From NCBI GenBank assembly GCA_031283825.1, contig JAITAZ010000589.1:1-7846 (forward strand): a stretch of DNA of 7,846 nucleotides, read 5' to 3'. This document shows positions 6,418-7,846 of this stretch, piece after piece. The notes beneath the pieces were generated by a model. That model saw only the letters and a program-made list of their open reading frames with translations. It was not told where the DNA came from and did not search any database. The stretch comes from Planctomycetaceae bacterium. GTDB taxonomy: Bacteria; Planctomycetota; Planctomycetia; Pirellulales; Thermoguttaceae. The translations under genes were made by a program, and so were the position numbers. Numbering within the stretch: position 1 is the stretch's first letter; every line of letters starts with the position of its first letter.

Positions 6418-7719
6418 TTACATGAATTTGTTAATTGTTGTAATAATTCTGTTGAATCAGAATCTTATCGACGTCCAGAAAAGCGTACGAAGTTTATTCG
6501 TCTTCTTTGTGGATTGTTGTTTCACGTGGTAACGTTTTATGTTGTTCCTCAACCGAACAATTCTATGAATACAAATATTCCTATCATTCGTAGTGGTCTT
6601 TATCCGGAGCTTGATGTTTTTGGTTTTGCGAAGAATTCATCGCCAGCGTTGGAGGAGAAGGTTGCTCGTGCTGTTGCACTTTATCCATCGCTTGAATTAG
6701 CGCAACGCGAACTTGCCGCGCGTGGTCTTTCTCTTGATATTAAGGAGATTCGACGTATTGCGATGCAATGTGGCGAGTCGATATTGACATTACGTTTGTT
6801 GATGTTGCACAAGTATCTTAATGGCACGTTGGAATCGACTGGGCAACTTTCCGGTCAAAAGGTTGTGATTTCTATTGACTGCGGACGTACTCGGATACGA
6901 GAAAATACGACATCAGTTGAAGGCAAGCATCCGAAGTTTGACGCCGAGTGGCGTGAGCCGAAGTTGTTCATTATTTATACGGTGAATGAGAATGGTGAAA
7001 AGACCAAAGATTCTGAAGTCTGGATAGACGGCACGTTTCAGGGACCGGATCGTACGGCGCAACTTTTGGCGATGTGGTTGTATTATCTTGGAGTTCAGGA
7101 TGCGTTGAGTGTTACGTTTGTTGCGGATGGTGCTGTATGGATTTGGGAGCGATTTGATTGGTTGGTTCGAGAGTTGTCATTATCATTTGAGAAGGTATTT
7201 TTTGTATTGGATTTTTGGCATTGTTCACGTCATTTGTCTTTGGCGTTGGGCGAGTTATGACTAGGCGAGATGGAACGTCAACGCGAGTATCAGGAATTGC
7301 GTGAATTGATGCGTGCTGGTTGTTGGCGGAAGATATTGGAGCGTTTACGTGAACTTGCTCTTATTCAATCGAAAGAGGATGGAGAGAATCAAGAGTTGGA
7401 TTCTGGTTCGATTTTTAGTCGGGAGTTACGATTTTTTTTGAAGCATGGCGAGTCTGGTCGATTATCTTATGACAAGTTTCGGGAGAATGGCGTACCTTGT
7501 GGTAGTGGAGCGATAGAGAGTACGGTTCGACGAGTTATTAATTTGCGGATGAAGAGTAATGGAACATTTTGGACAAAGGAGAATGCCGAAAAAATGTTGC
7601 AATTGCGAAGTCAACTTTTGAGCGGACAATGGGAGAAGACTCTCGACGAGGTTTACAAGATGCGATTAAAAAATCGAGGAAGATTTTGGCAATGGGATGC
7701 CCCCCGATTTAACCACTGA
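6418..7719 (+). pseudogene. ISKra4-family-like transposase, interrupted by an in-frame TGA
   Basis: One frame runs from after the TAG at 6415-6417 to the stop at 7717-7719, broken only by TGA at 7258-7260 (after ALGEL, before LGEMERQREYQ). Candidate acidic catalytic residues are D in SIDCGRTR (6877-6879), D in VADGAVWIW (7126-7128) and E in CGSGAIES (7516-7518). WREPKLFIIY, IDGTFQGPD and RRVINLRMKSNGTFWTKENAE are the features I recognise from ISKra4-type DDE transposases. The stop separates the first two residues from the third, so neither half (about 248 and 149 residues) should be active alone. The first plausible ATG is at 6565, but transposase-like sequence (YRRPEKRTKFI) continues upstream without a start, so the N-terminus is probably also eroded. 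IS ends and inverted repeats were not found. ISKra4 assignment is from memory. Confidence 0.75.
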
Positions 7720-7747
7720 AAAATTGAACGCCAAAAACAAAAAAACC

Positions 7748-7846
7748 CTAATTTCCAAGAAAAATAAACAACACAGAATGGGATTGCTCCCCAATCGGCT
7801 CGGTCGGCAGAGTCATTAGGTTATGTTTGTCGCTTAATGTCATTCC
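7748..7846 (-). CDS. short partial reading frame at the right edge, possibly a gene start cut by the IS
   Basis: On the minus strand, an ATG (complement of 7841-7843) opens 31 codons to a TAG (complement of 7748-7750), and the frame may continue beyond the window. It contains MTLPTEPIG, which recalls the N-terminus of cobalamin-independent methionine-synthase-like proteins (LPTEPIGSIPRP in memory). The next residues (EQSHSVLFIFLGN) do not fit, as if the gene were cut after PIG near 7793 and followed by transposon or junk sequence. Very short, no ribosome site visible, so assignment is tentative. The rest of 7720-7846 holds nothing else I can support. Confidence 0.25.
   Translation of the reverse strand, partial: GMTLSDKHNLMTLPTEPIGEQSHSVLFIFLGN

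Noticed and set aside
6303..7260. TGA reassigned as a sense codon, suggested by the in-frame TGA in the transposase
   Set aside because: Reading through TGA at 6303-6305 adds only seven unconvincing residues, TGG is used normally for Trp in cas9, and the restored Cas9 tail itself ends at TGA. A nonsense mutation is simpler.

Overview
This AT-rich bacterial window is centred on one type II CRISPR-Cas effector gene, cas9 (start at 2850). It is flanked by mobile and repetitive DNA and by genes for exported proteins. Signal peptides, AGGAG/GGAG ribosome sites and the style of the transposase fit a Gram-negative-like bacterium. The Cas9 and transposase resemble those I associate with Planctomycetota, but that is a weak guess and no housekeeping gene is present to fix the lineage.

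Layout. At 1-109 (-) is the N-terminus of an exported protein. At 372-1595 (-) is a complete secreted five-bladed beta-propeller protein (GH43/GH130-like) with an Asn/Ser/Lys-rich linker. The two share a leader pattern (GTTAACCTT-type repeats, then GGAG, six A/T bases, ATG) and similar signal peptides. Between and upstream of them lie palindromic and simple repeats. At 1692-2222 is a 531-bp MITE-like palindromic element with 126-bp terminal arms that differ at only 3 positions. A second palindromic element is nested inside it, and a short relative of that inner element sits at 175-249. A gene remnant abuts the right end of the MITE.

The cas9 leader (about 2667-2849) has a plausible sigma70-type promoter, about 115 nt of potential structured RNA, and a strong intrinsic terminator ending 33 bases before the cas9 start. 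The left arm of the terminator can instead pair with an upstream copy of the right arm, which is the topology of a transcription attenuator. The same stretch is also a candidate tracrRNA. Cas9 itself keeps all nuclease residues (D9, E592, H675, N698, H846, D849). Its open frame stops at 6305 in an unconvincing tail, whereas the -1 frame from 6242 to 6370 encodes what looks like the family's genuine C-terminus (ending RKVTVDLLGNIHPAND). The junction falls on an A AAA AAC heptamer, so this is either a one-base loss in a homopolymer or a frameshifting/slippage site.

Downstream, where cas1 and cas2 would be expected, there is a probable ISKra4-family transposase broken by an in-frame TGA (7258-7260). 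After it comes a short minus-strand reading frame at the window edge that may be the start of a gene cut by that element. No cas1, cas2 or CRISPR array is visible in the window.
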